From the NCBI RefSeq assembly GCF_037976325.1, contig NZ_CP150265.1, positions 7,257,501 to 7,321,500 of the forward strand: a stretch of 64,000 nt of DNA. Direction: 5' to 3'. A model generated the notes under the pieces. That model had not been told where the DNA came from. It did not search any database and worked only from the letters and a program-made list of their open reading frames with translations. This stretch comes from Paenibacillus sp. FSL K6-3182. Its GTDB lineage: Bacteria > Bacillota > Bacilli > Paenibacillales > Paenibacillaceae. Made by a program: the position numbers and the translations under genes. Shown piece by piece: positions 17,612-26,598 of the stretch. Position 1 is the first letter of the stretch, and every line of letters starts with the position of its first letter.

Positions 17612-18895
17612 TTATTCATTAATAGCTATTTGCTCCAGCCCTCTCATATAAGGCTGCAGCGCTGCTGGAATTCGGATCGAGCCGTCTGCCAGCTGATGAT
17701 TTTCGAGCAGTGGAATGAGAATACGCGGGCTAGCCACTGCTGTGTTGTTGAGCGTATGGCAATATTTTAACGAGCCATCCTCTGCACGGTACCGTATATT
17801 CGAGCGGCGTGCTTGAAAATCATGCAGGTTCGACGACGAATGCGTCTCCCCGTAGGCCTGCCTGCTTGGCATCCATGTCTCAATATCGTATTGCTTATAC
17901 GTTTTTTGCGACATATCGCCAGTACATACTGCCATGACTCTATAGGGCAGCTCAAGGCATTGAAGCAGTTCCTCGGCATTAGCCGTTATTTCCTGCAGCA
18001 GCGACTCCGACAACGCCGGATCAGCCTCGCACAAAATAACCTGCTCGACCTTGGCAAACTGATGTACACGGTATAGACCATGAACATCTCTGCCAGCCGA
18101 GCCGACCTCGCTGCGGAAGCATACCGATGCAGCAGCCAGCTTGATTGGCTCTCCTACCTCTATAATTTCGTCCGCGTAATAGGTAACCATAGGTACCTCC
18201 GAGGTGCCTACCAGCCATTTATCCTCGCCTGCAATCCGGTAGGTCTGATCCTCACCAAGCGGGAAAAAGCCAGTATGCTTCATCGCTTCGGTGCGGACCA
18301 TTAATGGTACTTCCAGCAGTGTGAAGCCTTTTCTCAGCAGCAAATCGACAGCCAGCTGCTGCACGGCACGATGGAGCAAAACGCCTGCCCCCTTCAAGTA
18401 ATAATTACGGCTGCCTGCTGCCTTCACACCTCGCTGCACATCAATCATTTGGTGCAGATCACCCAGCGCCATATGATCCTTTGGTTCAAAAGGAAAACTC
18501 GGGGCTTCGCCAACACGCTTTTGCTCTATATTGTCTGCGTCCGATCGTCCATCTGGCGTGTCTGGCGATACGATATTAGGTACCAACGCCATGAGCTCAG
18601 CTGCATGCTGCTCTACTATCGCAAGCTCTGCTTCCACTGCGCCCAGCTTCTCATTTGTTTCCTTGACCTTATGCTTCGTTTCTTCCACTTCAGCTTGAGC
18701 ATTCTGCCTCACTAGTGTGCCGATAAGATTCGAGAGCTTGTTGCGAATTTCCCGTAAAGCTTCCGATTCCTGCATTAGCTGACGTTTCTTCTCGTCCCAG
18801 AGCATCAGCTCTGCAATAGAAATCTGAATCCCCTTCTGATTCGCAATCGTCTGTACCTGCTCTTGATTTTGCCTAACCCATTTCATGTCCAACAT
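17612..18895 (-). CDS. serS: Seryl-tRNA synthetase
   Basis: A 427-residue class II aminoacyl-tRNA synthetase that charges tRNA-Ser with serine. The N-terminal coiled-coil arm (about residues 30-100, rich in E/K/Q) binds the tRNA long arm. The catalytic core shows motif 2 (CFRSEVGSAGRDVHGLYRVH) and motif 3 near the C-terminus (TLNNTAVASPRILIPLLE). The length matches bacterial SerRS. The start is the ATG at 18895, giving MLDMKWVRQN as in other SerRS proteins, with AAAGGAG upstream; the open frame back to 18982 runs through the leader terminator and is not used. It is preceded by a T-box leader and followed by a terminator, so it is monocistronic. Confidence 0.97.
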   Translation of the reverse strand: MLDMKWVRQNQEQVQTIANQKGIQISIAELMLWDEKKRQLMQESEALREIRNKLSNLIGTLVRQNAQAEVEETKHKVKETNEKLGAVEAELAIVEQHAAELMALVPNIVSPDTPDGRSDADNIEQKRVGEAPSFPFEPKDHMALGDLHQMIDVQRGVKAAGSRNYYLKGAGVLLHRAVQQLAVDLLLRKGFTLLEVPLMVRTEAMKHTGFFPLGEDQTYRIAGEDKWLVGTSEVPMVTYYADEIIEVGEPIKLAAASVCFRSEVGSAGRDVHGLYRVHQFAKVEQVILCEADPALSESLLQEITANAEELLQCLELPYRVMAVCTGDMSQKTYKQYDIETWMPSRQAYGETHSSSNLHDFQARRSNIRYRAEDGSLKYCHTLNNTAVASPRILIPLLENHQLADGSIRIPAALQPYMRGLEQIAINE

Positions 18896-18930
18896 GCTAA
18901 CCGCGCTCCTTTTCATTAGAAAAACACAAA

Positions 18931-19130
18931 AAACGCCCTCCATCCCAATGGGACGAGGAGCGTTTTTTACTCGCGGTGCCACCCAAATTGATTAAACAGA
19001 CGCACTGTCTAATCCTCTTTGTTCCGCGATAACGGGCGGACCCGGTAAACTTAGGGGGAAGGTGCTTCCCTCCCCTTGACGAGAACGCCTCCGAGTTGGA
19101 TTCTCTTCACTGGCGTGATCCGATAATTAA
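18931..19130 (-). promoter_or_regulatory. T-box leader riboswitch of serS
   Basis: On the minus strand the hallmark T-box sequence GGGTGGCACCGCG lies at 18972-18984, followed by the terminator hairpin AAACGCTCCTCGTCCC with GGGATGGAGGGCGTTTTTT (18931-18967). Upstream sequence to about 19130 forms the Stem I region. Uncharged tRNA-Ser would pair with the specifier and T-box to favour the antiterminator and allow serS transcription. A TCC triplet at 19098-19100 (minus strand) is a candidate serine specifier, but I could not fold Stem I with certainty. Confidence 0.9.
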
Positions 19131-19276
19131 TTTTGTAGTAATATAACACATTATATAAGGCCAACACAAGTGTCATTGTGGAAATATAATTCCAATTCGG
19201 CTTTTTAGTGTGACTCATATGCAACTTTTTCCACTTATTAACAGTCAGTAGGTTATATGAAGGGGAGGTGCATTTG

Positions 19277-19735
19277 TTGAGATATGGTCTTCTACTTACA
19301 TTCTTACTTATCATGTTTGGGCTGGCAAGCTGCGAAAGCTCCGGAGCGAACAACAGCTTAACCACTCATACAGAACAGACGAACAAAGATCACCTGACGG
19401 AATCGTTGTCGAAATCAAGCGATACATTAATCATTACCAAAAGAGTTGGCATGGAAAACCAATACGACGATCATAAGGAAATAAACGATGAGAAGTCTGT
19501 TTCTACTGTGAGGAACATTTTAAACAAAGGCGAATGGGAAGAAGTTAAATTCCTAATGACAAGACCAGCCGATTATAAAGTTCATTTCCAACCTACCGAT
19601 GGGTCAGAAGCAAAAGCGGTACTATATGAGGTTTGGTTTACGAACGACATTGCTGAGATTTATATAAGCGGCATTCATTCTTATAATAAAACGTCGAAAG
19701 AGGATGCAGAAACGCTGGGTACTATTTTAAAATAA
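19277..19735 (+). CDS. Small lipoprotein of unknown function
   Basis: About 152 residues. An N-terminal hydrophobic segment ends in the lipobox GLASC|ES, so it is probably lipid-anchored outside the membrane; a Ser/Thr/Asn-rich stretch follows, then a mixed alpha/beta domain of about 100 residues. GGGGAGG at 19262-19268 best fits the TTG at 19277 (MRYGLLLTF); the GTG at 19268 overlaps that site. I do not recognise the domain. It is followed after 33 bases by another secreted protein gene in the same direction, so the two may form an operon. Confidence 0.65.
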   Translation: MRYGLLLTFLLIMFGLASCESSGANNSLTTHTEQTNKDHLTESLSKSSDTLIITKRVGMENQYDDHKEINDEKSVSTVRNILNKGEWEEVKFLMTRPADYKVHFQPTDGSEAKAVLYEVWFTNDIAEIYISGIHSYNKTSKEDAETLGTILK

Positions 19736-19768
19736 CGGATGGATTAGAAAGAAATGAGGCATAGCGTA

Positions 19769-20317
19769 ATGAAAATAATCCGTTCTCTTCTCCTTATAAT
19801 CGTATTCATATCCCTATCTCTAACGATAGCACCGTCCAAAAGCTTCGCATGGTCTTGTGCCGAGAGCGATGCACCCAAGCAATTGTTTAAAAAACATGAT
19901 TTTGTATATATCGCTAAAGCTATGGAAACCTCCTATGAGGAATCAGCCGGTATGAATCCCAAAAGCAGGACAACCTTTGAGGTGAAATCAACATTAAAAG
20001 GCACCTCCAGCGATAAAGTAACCATTGTCACGACGGCTGGCAGCGAATTTACTGAAGGCACAGATTATCTTGTATATGCTTATCAAACAACAAAGAAAAA
20101 TTACTTATACAAGTATGAAGCAGGCGAAATAGCGACTGATACTTGGTGCGGAGGAACAAAAGCAATATCGCTTGCAAGTTACGATCTTGAAGCGATAGAT
20201 GAATATAAGAAGATGACTAACATGGTTTATTTTATTATTATTCCCATCGTTGCTGCCGCTGTTATCGTCACCGTATTCCTTCTATTGAAACGCAAAGGGA
20301 AACTAGGACGACGCTGA
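19769..20317 (+). CDS. Membrane-tethered TIMP/NTR-like domain protein
   Basis: About 182 residues: signal peptide ending around SKSFA, a roughly 120-residue extracellular domain beginning WSCAES and containing a second Cys in TWCGGTK, then a C-terminal membrane helix (YFIIIPIVAAAVIVTVFLLL) and a basic tail RKGKLGRR. The Cys-containing N-terminus, the pattern VYIAKA...FEVKSTLKG and the DYLVYA motif match bacterial proteins annotated as tissue-inhibitor-of-metalloproteinase-like (NTR fold). Their bacterial role is unknown. Start chosen at the ATG at 19769; an ATG at 19754 is also in frame. The C-terminal anchor indicates an outside-facing domain. Confidence 0.65.
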   Translation: MKIIRSLLLIIVFISLSLTIAPSKSFAWSCAESDAPKQLFKKHDFVYIAKAMETSYEESAGMNPKSRTTFEVKSTLKGTSSDKVTIVTTAGSEFTEGTDYLVYAYQTTKKNYLYKYEAGEIATDTWCGGTKAISLASYDLEAIDEYKKMTNMVYFIIIPIVAAAVIVTVFLLLKRKGKLGRR

Positions 20318-20426
20318 TGCATTATTTGGGGGATTTATGATTGAGATTAGGACAACTCGTTTAAAATAACATGGAGACATAACTGATGGGCCGGATTATA
20401 CAAGCCCTTCATGAAGGAGGCTTCTC

Positions 20427-20999
20427 ATGCTGAATGAGATGACAACAATACCGCGTAAGAATAAAAGGCGGAAAGGTTTTGCGGCTTTCGCCGCTTTTGG
20501 CATAACGATGACTTTATTAGCTGGCTGCAGTCAAACAGGAACGAGTGAAATGGGTGCTCAGCCTAATCCAGATTCCGCTGCAATCGCTCCCGCTAATCAA
20601 ACCGAAGAAACAAATGCTGCTTCAGAGAAGGATAACCCCTTCGCCGCTGCTGGCATTACGGATCCTAAAGCTTTTATCAAAATGTTTGAAGCGGTTAAGA
20701 CAGCTGTTGCCGCAGGTGATAAAGAAGCCGTTGCAGACCTAGTGCTGCTGCCGCTTCGAGTAAACGGAAAAACATCGATGGAGATTACATCCAAAGCAGA
20801 GTTTATAGAGAAATATGATGCCATTATGACCAAACCCGTGAAGGATGCGCTAGCCGCGCAGAAGGTGGATGATTTGTTCGTTCGCGATCTAGGTGTGATG
20901 GTCGGAGACGGTGAGCTTTGGTTTGGCGCATCGGCCGAGGAGCCTCAAGCATACGGCATTATTGCCGTTAATCTAGAGGTTGATAGTACGACGAAATAA
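20427..20999 (+). CDS. Putative lipoprotein, NTF2-like region
   Basis: A 190-residue lipoprotein. A basic N-terminus (PRKNKRRKG) precedes a hydrophobic stretch and lipobox LLAGC|SQ near residue 35, then a low-complexity linker and a domain of about 120 residues. The order of helix and strand in that domain (VKTAVAAGDKEAVADLVLLP; EFIEKYDAIM; GELWFGA) resembles SnoaL/NTF2-like folds, which is a tentative reading. AAGGAGG precedes the ATG. It ends at a bidirectional terminator shared with the convergent lipoprotein gene. Confidence 0.7.
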   Translation: MLNEMTTIPRKNKRRKGFAAFAAFGITMTLLAGCSQTGTSEMGAQPNPDSAAIAPANQTEETNAASEKDNPFAAAGITDPKAFIKMFEAVKTAVAAGDKEAVADLVLLPLRVNGKTSMEITSKAEFIEKYDAIMTKPVKDALAAQKVDDLFVRDLGVMVGDGELWFGASAEEPQAYGIIAVNLEVDSTTK

Positions 21000-21018
21000 A
21001 TGAAAATGAACGGAATGC

Positions 21019-21063
21019 ACAAAAAAAACAGTCCACCTTCTTATCCTATGGTGGGCTGTTTTA
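21019..21063. terminator. Bidirectional terminator between two lipoprotein genes
   Basis: AAAACAGTCCACC pairs with GGTGGGCTGTTTT around a 12-base loop, with A run on the left and T run on the right. Confidence 0.85.
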
Positions 21064-21076
21064 TATGCATTCTAAC

Positions 21077-21517
21077 CTATTTCTTCGTCAGAGCTTTTAA
21101 CTCCTCGATCGCCATCGTGATGTGTTCCTCTCCCAATGTCGTTTCCGCTCCGTAAAAAAACAATACATTGGCTACATGGTGGGAACGATAAGACGCCAAA
21201 TCCGCCGCTGCCCAGCTATTAGCAAAATCCTCTAAGCCTTTTTCAGCCTCTTTGCTTGATGAATAAATATAAATACTAATACTTTGACTCGTATTATAGT
21301 TGAATTGCTCCGGCTTTATATCGTTATAGGCTCTAGAAAATACAGCACCCGGGTTTATATCGGTTTTTGCGGTTAACGAGATGCCATGTCTTTCAAATAC
21401 ACTCTTTATTTGATCCAATGTTATCGTTTCTTCGTTTCTTTCGCTCGAACCGCCGCCATAAGCACAGCCTGTAACGGCTAAACAAATCATACAAACGATC
21501 ATAATCATTTTCCTCAT
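21077..21517 (-). CDS. Small lipoprotein of unknown function
   Basis: A 146-residue protein with signal segment and lipobox AVTGC|AY, followed by a compact alpha/beta domain with the pattern IKSVFERHGISL...YIYSSSKEAEKGLEDF. AAGGGGCG precedes the ATG. It is convergent with the lipoprotein gene at 20427. Similar small lipoproteins are common in spore-forming bacilli without known function. Confidence 0.7.
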   Translation of the reverse strand: MRKMIMIVCMICLAVTGCAYGGGSSERNEETITLDQIKSVFERHGISLTAKTDINPGAVFSRAYNDIKPEQFNYNTSQSISIYIYSSSKEAEKGLEDFANSWAAADLASYRSHHVANVLFFYGAETTLGEEHITMAIEELKALTKK

Positions 21518-21674
21518 AACATCGCCCCTTTGACTGCTATGACGTGTAAATAAGGTAATAAGTTACAGGAGCTCATCCCAGCCAAGCCCTAATTCGGTAA
21601 CGGTAATGATCCTCTTTTCTAATCACGCAAATGGATTGAATACACTTTATAATCGCCATTATCCGATGCAAATT

Positions 21675-21752
21675 TTAAAATTTTCCCGTTATCAGGCATT
21701 CCCCTTCTTCTTTATTCAAATCGGTTTTCCCATGCCTAACAACATAAATCAT
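21675..21752 (-). pseudogene. Decayed start of a histidine phosphatase gene
   Basis: A minus-strand ATG at 21752, with GAGGAGG 9 bases upstream, encodes MIYVVRHGKTDLNKEEGECL and stops after 25 residues. VVRHGKTDLNKE is the phosphohistidine signature (RHG) and first helix of the histidine phosphatase/phosphoglycerate mutase superfamily, whose members run about 180-220 residues. No continuation is seen in any frame; after the stop, the same frame reads a short protein-like tail to about 21617. The intact ribosome binding site with a truncated product indicates a deletion remnant. Confidence 0.65.
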
Positions 21753-21918
21753 AGTACTAGCCTCCTCATTTTATATATATTTCCATTGGATATTATTGGA
21801 ATGAGTGATACTATAATTTTAGTTGATATGACTTCTATATCGCAAGAAGGATGCAATAATGATTTTGTTAAGATAAGCATGTTATGTTCAGTACATAATT
21901 AGAATGGGAGGAACCAAA

Positions 21919-22239
21919 ATGTTAGTTGTCACTACAGAAAATATTCCTGGCTATCATATTGATAAAGTAATAGGCCACACATTTGGTGTCGTAGTAAGAA
22001 GCCGGGGCCTTGGAGGAAATATTACAGCCTCTGTGCGAAGCATATTCGGTGGAGAAATTAAAGAATATACAGAAATGATTGAAGATGCCCGTAAGGTCGC
22101 TATAGACCGTATGATTCAAAATGCACATGCCATGGGAGCAAATGCAATCGTGATGATGCGATTTGACTCTGGTGAAATCGGACAAACGATGTCTGAGATC
22201 GTCGCTTATGGTACTGCAGTTGTGGCTGAGAAAAATTAG
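21919..22239 (+). CDS. YbjQ/UPF0145 family protein
   Basis: A 106-residue cytosolic protein of the YbjQ (UPF0145) family: the opening [19 protein letters not shown], the central [20 protein letters not shown] and the closing [12 protein letters not shown] are family-typical. Members form small pentameric assemblies and may bind heavy metals, but their function is unsettled. GGGAGGA at 21906-21912 sets the start at the ATG at 21919, not the ATG at 21904 that overlaps it. The next gene starts 2 bases after its stop. Confidence 0.88.
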   Translation: MLVVTTENIPGYHIDKVIGHTFGVVVRSRGLGGNITASVRSIFGGEIKEYTEMIEDARKVAIDRMIQNAHAMGANAIVMMRFDSGEIGQTMSEIVAYGTAVVAEKN

Positions 22240-22241
22240 CG

Positions 22242-22481
22242 ATGCCCTATTTCATGAGCATTTACTTCGCCCTTCAATTGTTGGTTATTATTATCGCTAT
22301 TATTAGTACGTTTATATATCGCCGTAGGCGGCTAAAGCAACGCACGCTTCAGCCTCCAGCTGGTTTCCAGAAAACGAATGAAATATTTATTGATCCGACA
22401 ACGGGCGTTCAGCAGCAAGTATGGTTTAACCCTAGTACTGGAGAAAGATTTTATGAAAGAACGGATAAAAATAAAAAATAA
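22242..22481 (+). CDS. Small single-pass membrane protein linked to YbjQ
   Basis: A 79-residue protein with one N-terminal membrane helix (FALQLLVIIIAIISTFIY), a strongly basic stop-transfer segment RRRRLKQR and a cytoplasmic tail with two similar motifs, IDPTTGVQQQVWFNPSTGERFY (first 20 residues IDPTTGVQQQVWFNPSTGER), that look like a short WW-like or beta-hairpin repeat. It begins 2 bases after the YbjQ-family stop, so the two are translationally coupled. Function unknown; membrane recruitment of the YbjQ assembly is a possible role. Confidence 0.7.
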   Translation: MPYFMSIYFALQLLVIIIAIISTFIYRRRRLKQRTLQPPAGFQKTNEIFIDPTTGVQQQVWFNPSTGERFYERTDKNKK

Positions 22482-22527
22482 GCTAATTCACGGTGGCTAA
22501 AGCTGCCATGAATTAGCTTATTTTTTA
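22478..22527 (+). terminator. Terminator after the YbjQ operon
   Basis: TAAGCTAATTCA and TGAATTAGCTTA form a 12-bp arm with an inner GG/CC helix, followed by a T run. The A run on the left could also serve the minus strand. Confidence 0.8.
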
Positions 22528-22567
22528 AAAATTCAATTAAAGTCCTGCTAAGCGCACCACAGCACGA

Positions 22568-24808
22568 CTACTCATAAGCCCGTATTTCAACAACTTCTGC
22601 ATAAGGGCATCCATTTGTAGCTTCAATTACAACGCGGATCTTATTGGTGCGGATAGGCTCCAACTGATGCGTCCGTTTACGTTTTCTATTATCCGTCTCA
22701 CGCAGCAATACCTTCCACTGCTCATCGACAAAAGCCTCAATTCGATAATCCTTCACCAGCTCAGGAATAACTTCAAATGGCGTTCTATGATGGTGCAGGT
22801 TGATTAGATCCTCATTCACATCATCATTGAAGGTAATATGAATATTGGATATGAAAACAGAGGAATCCCACTCAAGAGAAAGCCACTCTGGCTTATTGCT
22901 CTCCATTCGATTAGAAACCCATGTATGAGGACCGCCATAAGGTCTTGTGTAGCCATCAATAGCAGATACTGCTTCGTATGCTGTAGTCTCAGGGAATGCC
23001 TTGAAGCAGAAAGGTGTTCTGTGAAGCCCTTTCATTTGCCAAGCCATGGTCTGCTGCGTATCGAAGAAACTGGAGAAATCAGCGGATAAATCAATCTTAT
23101 TCTCGAAGCACAACACACCGTAAAGCGGCGTTTCAGACGTGTACAATTGCAGCTCCGGGTTCGACTGAATCACAACGAATAAATTGATCGCTTCCACCGC
23201 CTTATAATCAAGCGCAAAATCAACCCACTGCTTCGTTCCCTGCGTTACTTTCACGGTATGCTTGGAGATAAGTCCCATTGGAATATAGTTTTCTTTTTTT
23301 CCGGTAGAATGTATTTCAATCGTCATTTCTGTATTCGCCAAAGCATCAACAAGCAGAGACAGCTTGTTTAGCTCCGATGTGACCGGGAATGTTATTCCAA
23401 CCGGATTCAGTAAAGAATAAACCTTAGACGCATCATCTATATGCACGTTTCTCATCATACTCGAAGCAGCTGCTTTGGCGCTTCTCCCCAGATCGCCAGC
23501 ATCCTCATTGCGAATACCAATAATGGAAGCATCTTGTCTAATGAGTGTTTGCTGCAGCTCTGCAAGATGAGACTGACTTAGCTCTCTTGGTGTAATTCCC
23601 TTCATAGCAGAGAGGGCAGCTCCCGTCCCAGCCGCTTCTCCCATTACCGCACAGGTAGCCATCACTCTAGTCGTGCCAAAAGCAACATGTGTCGCACTAA
23701 CATTTCTGCCGGCGAACAATAAATTATTAACGTTGCTGGAATACAGCGAACGGAACGGAATATGGTACGTACCATCTGCATGGAAGTGTTTGGAGCCGCT
23801 CTCTTCCGCATACATTCCCTTTGGCGGATGCAAATCGATGGACCAGCCGCCGAACGCTACTCGATCCTCAAATTGCTCCTGCGCCACGATATCATTCTGA
23901 TTGAGGATATAGTCGCCAACAAATCTCCTGTATTCCCGTTTGCCTGGAAGAGATCCTACCCATTCCAGAGTCATATTATCCGCTTCAAACTTTCCTGAGT
24001 TTTTAATATAATCCCAGATTCCATAAATAACGGACCACAACTCATCCCGTATTCTCTCGTTCTCATGAACGGTATCCAGCTCCCCGCCCCATTCAATCCA
24101 CCAGTAGTGGCAGCCCGAATCTCCGCTTCGCATTACCCGGCGTACCGGTATGGAGGTTTGGGAAATATCCTTGGCAAAGCTTGGCGGGATATATTTGACT
24201 AGCTGGCCTGCATCCTTTGTATAAAATAAAATCGTGCTTCCGAGCGTGATGTCATCCGCAACTTCAGGAGCCCAATCCTCCTTAAATTCATGATGCGCTT
24301 CCCGTCCAATTCGAAACTTTGCTCCTGCTAGAAAACCGACCAGACCGTCTCCGGTGCAATCTAAAAACATTTTGCTCTCGAAGCGAATTTTGCGTTCAGA
24401 TCCCATCATCCAGCCTGTCACGGAATGGATCTGACGATCCACCTCTGAGCCTGTTGCCTCAACCTCATGTACATCCGTGTTGAGGAATAGCTCGATGTTT
24501 TTCTCCGCTTTAACGGCCTCTAATACGATCAGATCCCAAAGATAAGGATTGCCGTCAGGATTGCGATACTGATTTTCTACAAACAATTCACCCATAATAC
24601 CCGTTTCTCTGGCATAACGATTCACGCCATGCCCTGTAGCGCCGCATACCCAAACGCGCACCTCGCTGCTGGAGTTGCCGCCCAAGACAGGTCGGTTCTG
24701 TACCAAGGATACTCTCTGTCCCAGTCTTGCCACAGCAATGGCAGCGCAAACGCCGGCGAGCCCGCCACCAATGACGGTTACTTCTGTCTTTATAATTTCA
24801 GATCTCAT
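22568..24808 (-). CDS. FAD-dependent oxidoreductase with C-terminal discoidin-like domain
   Basis: A 746-residue flavoprotein of the FAD_oxidored group. The N-terminal Rossmann motif VIGGGLAGVCAAIAVARLG binds the FAD ADP moiety, followed by VLGGNSSSEVRVWVCGA and, near residue 150, MFLDCTGDGLVGFLAGAKFR; the second FAD contact is NNLLFAGRNVSATHVAFG (about 360-380). The last 150 or so residues (PEWLSLEWDS...IRVVIEATNG) look like a galactose-binding/F5-8C-like beta sandwich. No signal peptide, so it is cytosolic. It is the last gene of a sugar-transport operon, 29 bases after the permease stop, and probably oxidises the imported sugar or a glycoside. Substrate unknown. Confidence 0.82.
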   Translation of the reverse strand: MRSEIIKTEVTVIGGGLAGVCAAIAVARLGQRVSLVQNRPVLGGNSSSEVRVWVCGATGHGVNRYARETGIMGELFVENQYRNPDGNPYLWDLIVLEAVKAEKNIELFLNTDVHEVEATGSEVDRQIHSVTGWMMGSERKIRFESKMFLDCTGDGLVGFLAGAKFRIGREAHHEFKEDWAPEVADDITLGSTILFYTKDAGQLVKYIPPSFAKDISQTSIPVRRVMRSGDSGCHYWWIEWGGELDTVHENERIRDELWSVIYGIWDYIKNSGKFEADNMTLEWVGSLPGKREYRRFVGDYILNQNDIVAQEQFEDRVAFGGWSIDLHPPKGMYAEESGSKHFHADGTYHIPFRSLYSSNVNNLLFAGRNVSATHVAFGTTRVMATCAVMGEAAGTGAALSAMKGITPRELSQSHLAELQQTLIRQDASIIGIRNEDAGDLGRSAKAAASSMMRNVHIDDASKVYSLLNPVGITFPVTSELNKLSLLVDALANTEMTIEIHSTGKKENYIPMGLISKHTVKVTQGTKQWVDFALDYKAVEAINLFVVIQSNPELQLYTSETPLYGVLCFENKIDLSADFSSFFDTQQTMAWQMKGLHRTPFCFKAFPETTAYEAVSAIDGYTRPYGGPHTWVSNRMESNKPEWLSLEWDSSVFISNIHITFNDDVNEDLINLHHHRTPFEVIPELVKDYRIEAFVDEQWKVLLRETDNRKRKRTHQLEPIRTNKIRVVIEATNGCPYAEVVEIRAYE

Positions 24809-24837
24809 ATCATAACGCTCCTTTTCTTTGTGAGTGA

Positions 24838-25665
24838 TCAGCCCTTAACGGCAGAGCCGGATATGCCCTGGATAATATATTTTTGACCGATGATAAAAAT
24901 TAGGATCATAGGGACAATCGCAGCGGTTGCCGCAGCCATCATGCCGTTGTAATCGACGTTATTTTCCAAAATAAAATTTTGCAAGCCAAGCGGAATCGTA
25001 TATAAATTGGGGCTGGATAAAAATACGAGCGCGTTCTCAAAGTCATTCCAGTGCCACGAGAAGTCGATAATCGTAAAGGTAGCTAGTGCCGGCTTCGCTA
25101 AAGGCAGAACAAGCTTAAAGAAAATTCGAAAATGGCCGGCACCGTCTATAAAAGCAGATTCCGTAATTTCCTTCGGAATGCTCATAAAAAATTGCCTTAG
25201 CATAAACACGCCAAAAATCGAGAACAAGCCCGGCAATATAAGCGCCCAATGCGTATTGTATATATGCATCCAGTTAAACATGATGAACTTCGGAACAAAA
25301 ATAACCTGTGGCGGTATCATCATCATAGACAAGTAGACGAGAAACATGGCATTCCTGCCTCTAAACTCGATTCTCGCAAAACCGTAAGCAGCGAATGCGG
25401 ACAGAAACACTGCGCCGACTGTGCTAATAATGGAGATTTTAAGTGAATTCAAATAATAGGTGATAAAGTTATAGTCACCTGTCCAAATTCGTTCATGGCT
25501 TCTCCAATCAAGCTTAGAGGGCAGCCATCTTGTAAATACTTCGCTTGGACTCTGCAGGGACGTGCTGACCATCCATAGAAACGGAAGTATCATGAACACG
25601 CCGCAAATGAGCATGAGTACAGTTAACGGCATCTTGGTTTTGACAGAGCTGACTAGATTGTTCAT
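24838..25665 (-). CDS. Carbohydrate ABC transporter permease (MalG-like)
   Basis: A 275-residue membrane protein with six predicted helices and the EAA loop ITESAFIDGAGHFRIFFKLV, ending in IIQGISGSAVKG as MalG-type permeases do. GGGGAG precedes the ATG. It lies 15 bases after the other permease and 29 bases before the oxidoreductase gene in one operon. It has no ATPase partner in the window. Confidence 0.9.
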   Translation of the reverse strand: MNNLVSSVKTKMPLTVLMLICGVFMILPFLWMVSTSLQSPSEVFTRWLPSKLDWRSHERIWTGDYNFITYYLNSLKISIISTVGAVFLSAFAAYGFARIEFRGRNAMFLVYLSMMMIPPQVIFVPKFIMFNWMHIYNTHWALILPGLFSIFGVFMLRQFFMSIPKEITESAFIDGAGHFRIFFKLVLPLAKPALATFTIIDFSWHWNDFENALVFLSSPNLYTIPLGLQNFILENNVDYNGMMAAATAAIVPMILIFIIGQKYIIQGISGSAVKG

Positions 25666-25680
25666 TGAAAACTCCCCTTT

Positions 25681-26565
25681 CTAATAGTGGACCCAGCGCT
25701 TCTGGCTAATCCATTGAATGACGGTTATCCCCATAATAATAGCGAATAAGAACCATGATATCGCTGAAGCATAACCCATTTCATAATAGCTGAAGGCTGT
25801 TTTGTAAATGTATAGCGACAAGATCGTCGTGCTTCCGCTCGGACCGCCCTGTGTAATCGCTTGAATGATGGAGAAGGATTTCATCGTCATGATTAAACCA
25901 GTAATGAGCAGCATAAAGGTAGTCGGACTAACAAGCGGCCATACAATTCGCCACGTGACAGTCCGGCTCTTTGCACCGTCTATCTTCGCTGCTTCCAGCA
26001 GCTCAGGCGATACTTCTTGAAGCGCAGCAAGGTAAATAATCATGTTGTAGCCTAACAAGAACCATATCTGTATGATGTCAATCGCATACATTGCAGTCTC
26101 GGTATCAGCGAACCAGCCTGGCGGCGATACAATGCCAATCCAGCGAAGTATTTCATTGATGGGCCCTTGAGAGGGTTGAAACAAGAGCATCCAAACGAAT
26201 GCAACAGCTACACCGCTAGAAATATAGGGAAGAAAAAACATCCCCCGCAGCAGCCCTTTCAGATATACATTCTTATTCAGAACGAGAGCGACGACAAAGG
26301 ATAGTCCAAGCGATACTGGAACAGAAAGAAGGAATATCGCCGTATTCTTAATCGCATTATAAAACTGATCATCCTGGAACATTCGCTTTATATTGTCCAT
26401 TCCCGTGAACGAGACATTTGGATTGGAAAATTGATAATCGGTAAAAATCAGTCCAAAGGAAAATAACGCAGGTACGACAAAAAACAATAGTACGCCCAAC
26501 ATATTCGGAAGAATAAACACATAACCCAACCAGCTTTGCTTGCGCATCCAGCTCGTTTTACTCAT
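25681..26565 (-). CDS. Carbohydrate ABC transporter permease (MalF-like)
   Basis: A permease of about 294 residues with six membrane segments and the EAA loop ELLEAAKIDGAKSRTVTWRI. The frame is open to a GTG at 26589, but AAAGGCGG is placed for the ATG at 26565 (MSKTSWMRKQ). Second gene after the binding protein, separated from it by an intercistronic hairpin that would lower permease expression relative to the binding protein. Confidence 0.9.
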   Translation of the reverse strand: MSKTSWMRKQSWLGYVFILPNMLGVLLFFVVPALFSFGLIFTDYQFSNPNVSFTGMDNIKRMFQDDQFYNAIKNTAIFLLSVPVSLGLSFVVALVLNKNVYLKGLLRGMFFLPYISSGVAVAFVWMLLFQPSQGPINEILRWIGIVSPPGWFADTETAMYAIDIIQIWFLLGYNMIIYLAALQEVSPELLEAAKIDGAKSRTVTWRIVWPLVSPTTFMLLITGLIMTMKSFSIIQAITQGGPSGSTTILSLYIYKTAFSYYEMGYASAISWFLFAIIMGITVIQWISQKRWVHY

Positions 26566-26598
26566 AACAACCCGCCTTTCTTCGTTCACCCGTAAAAA

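Noticed and set aside
19051..19365. 104-residue minus-strand reading frame
   Set aside because: It runs through the serS T-box leader and the start of the lipoprotein gene; no ribosome binding site and composition unlike its neighbours.
21606..21902. 98-residue plus-strand reading frame
   Set aside because: No ribosome binding site, and it is antisense to the histidine phosphatase remnant.
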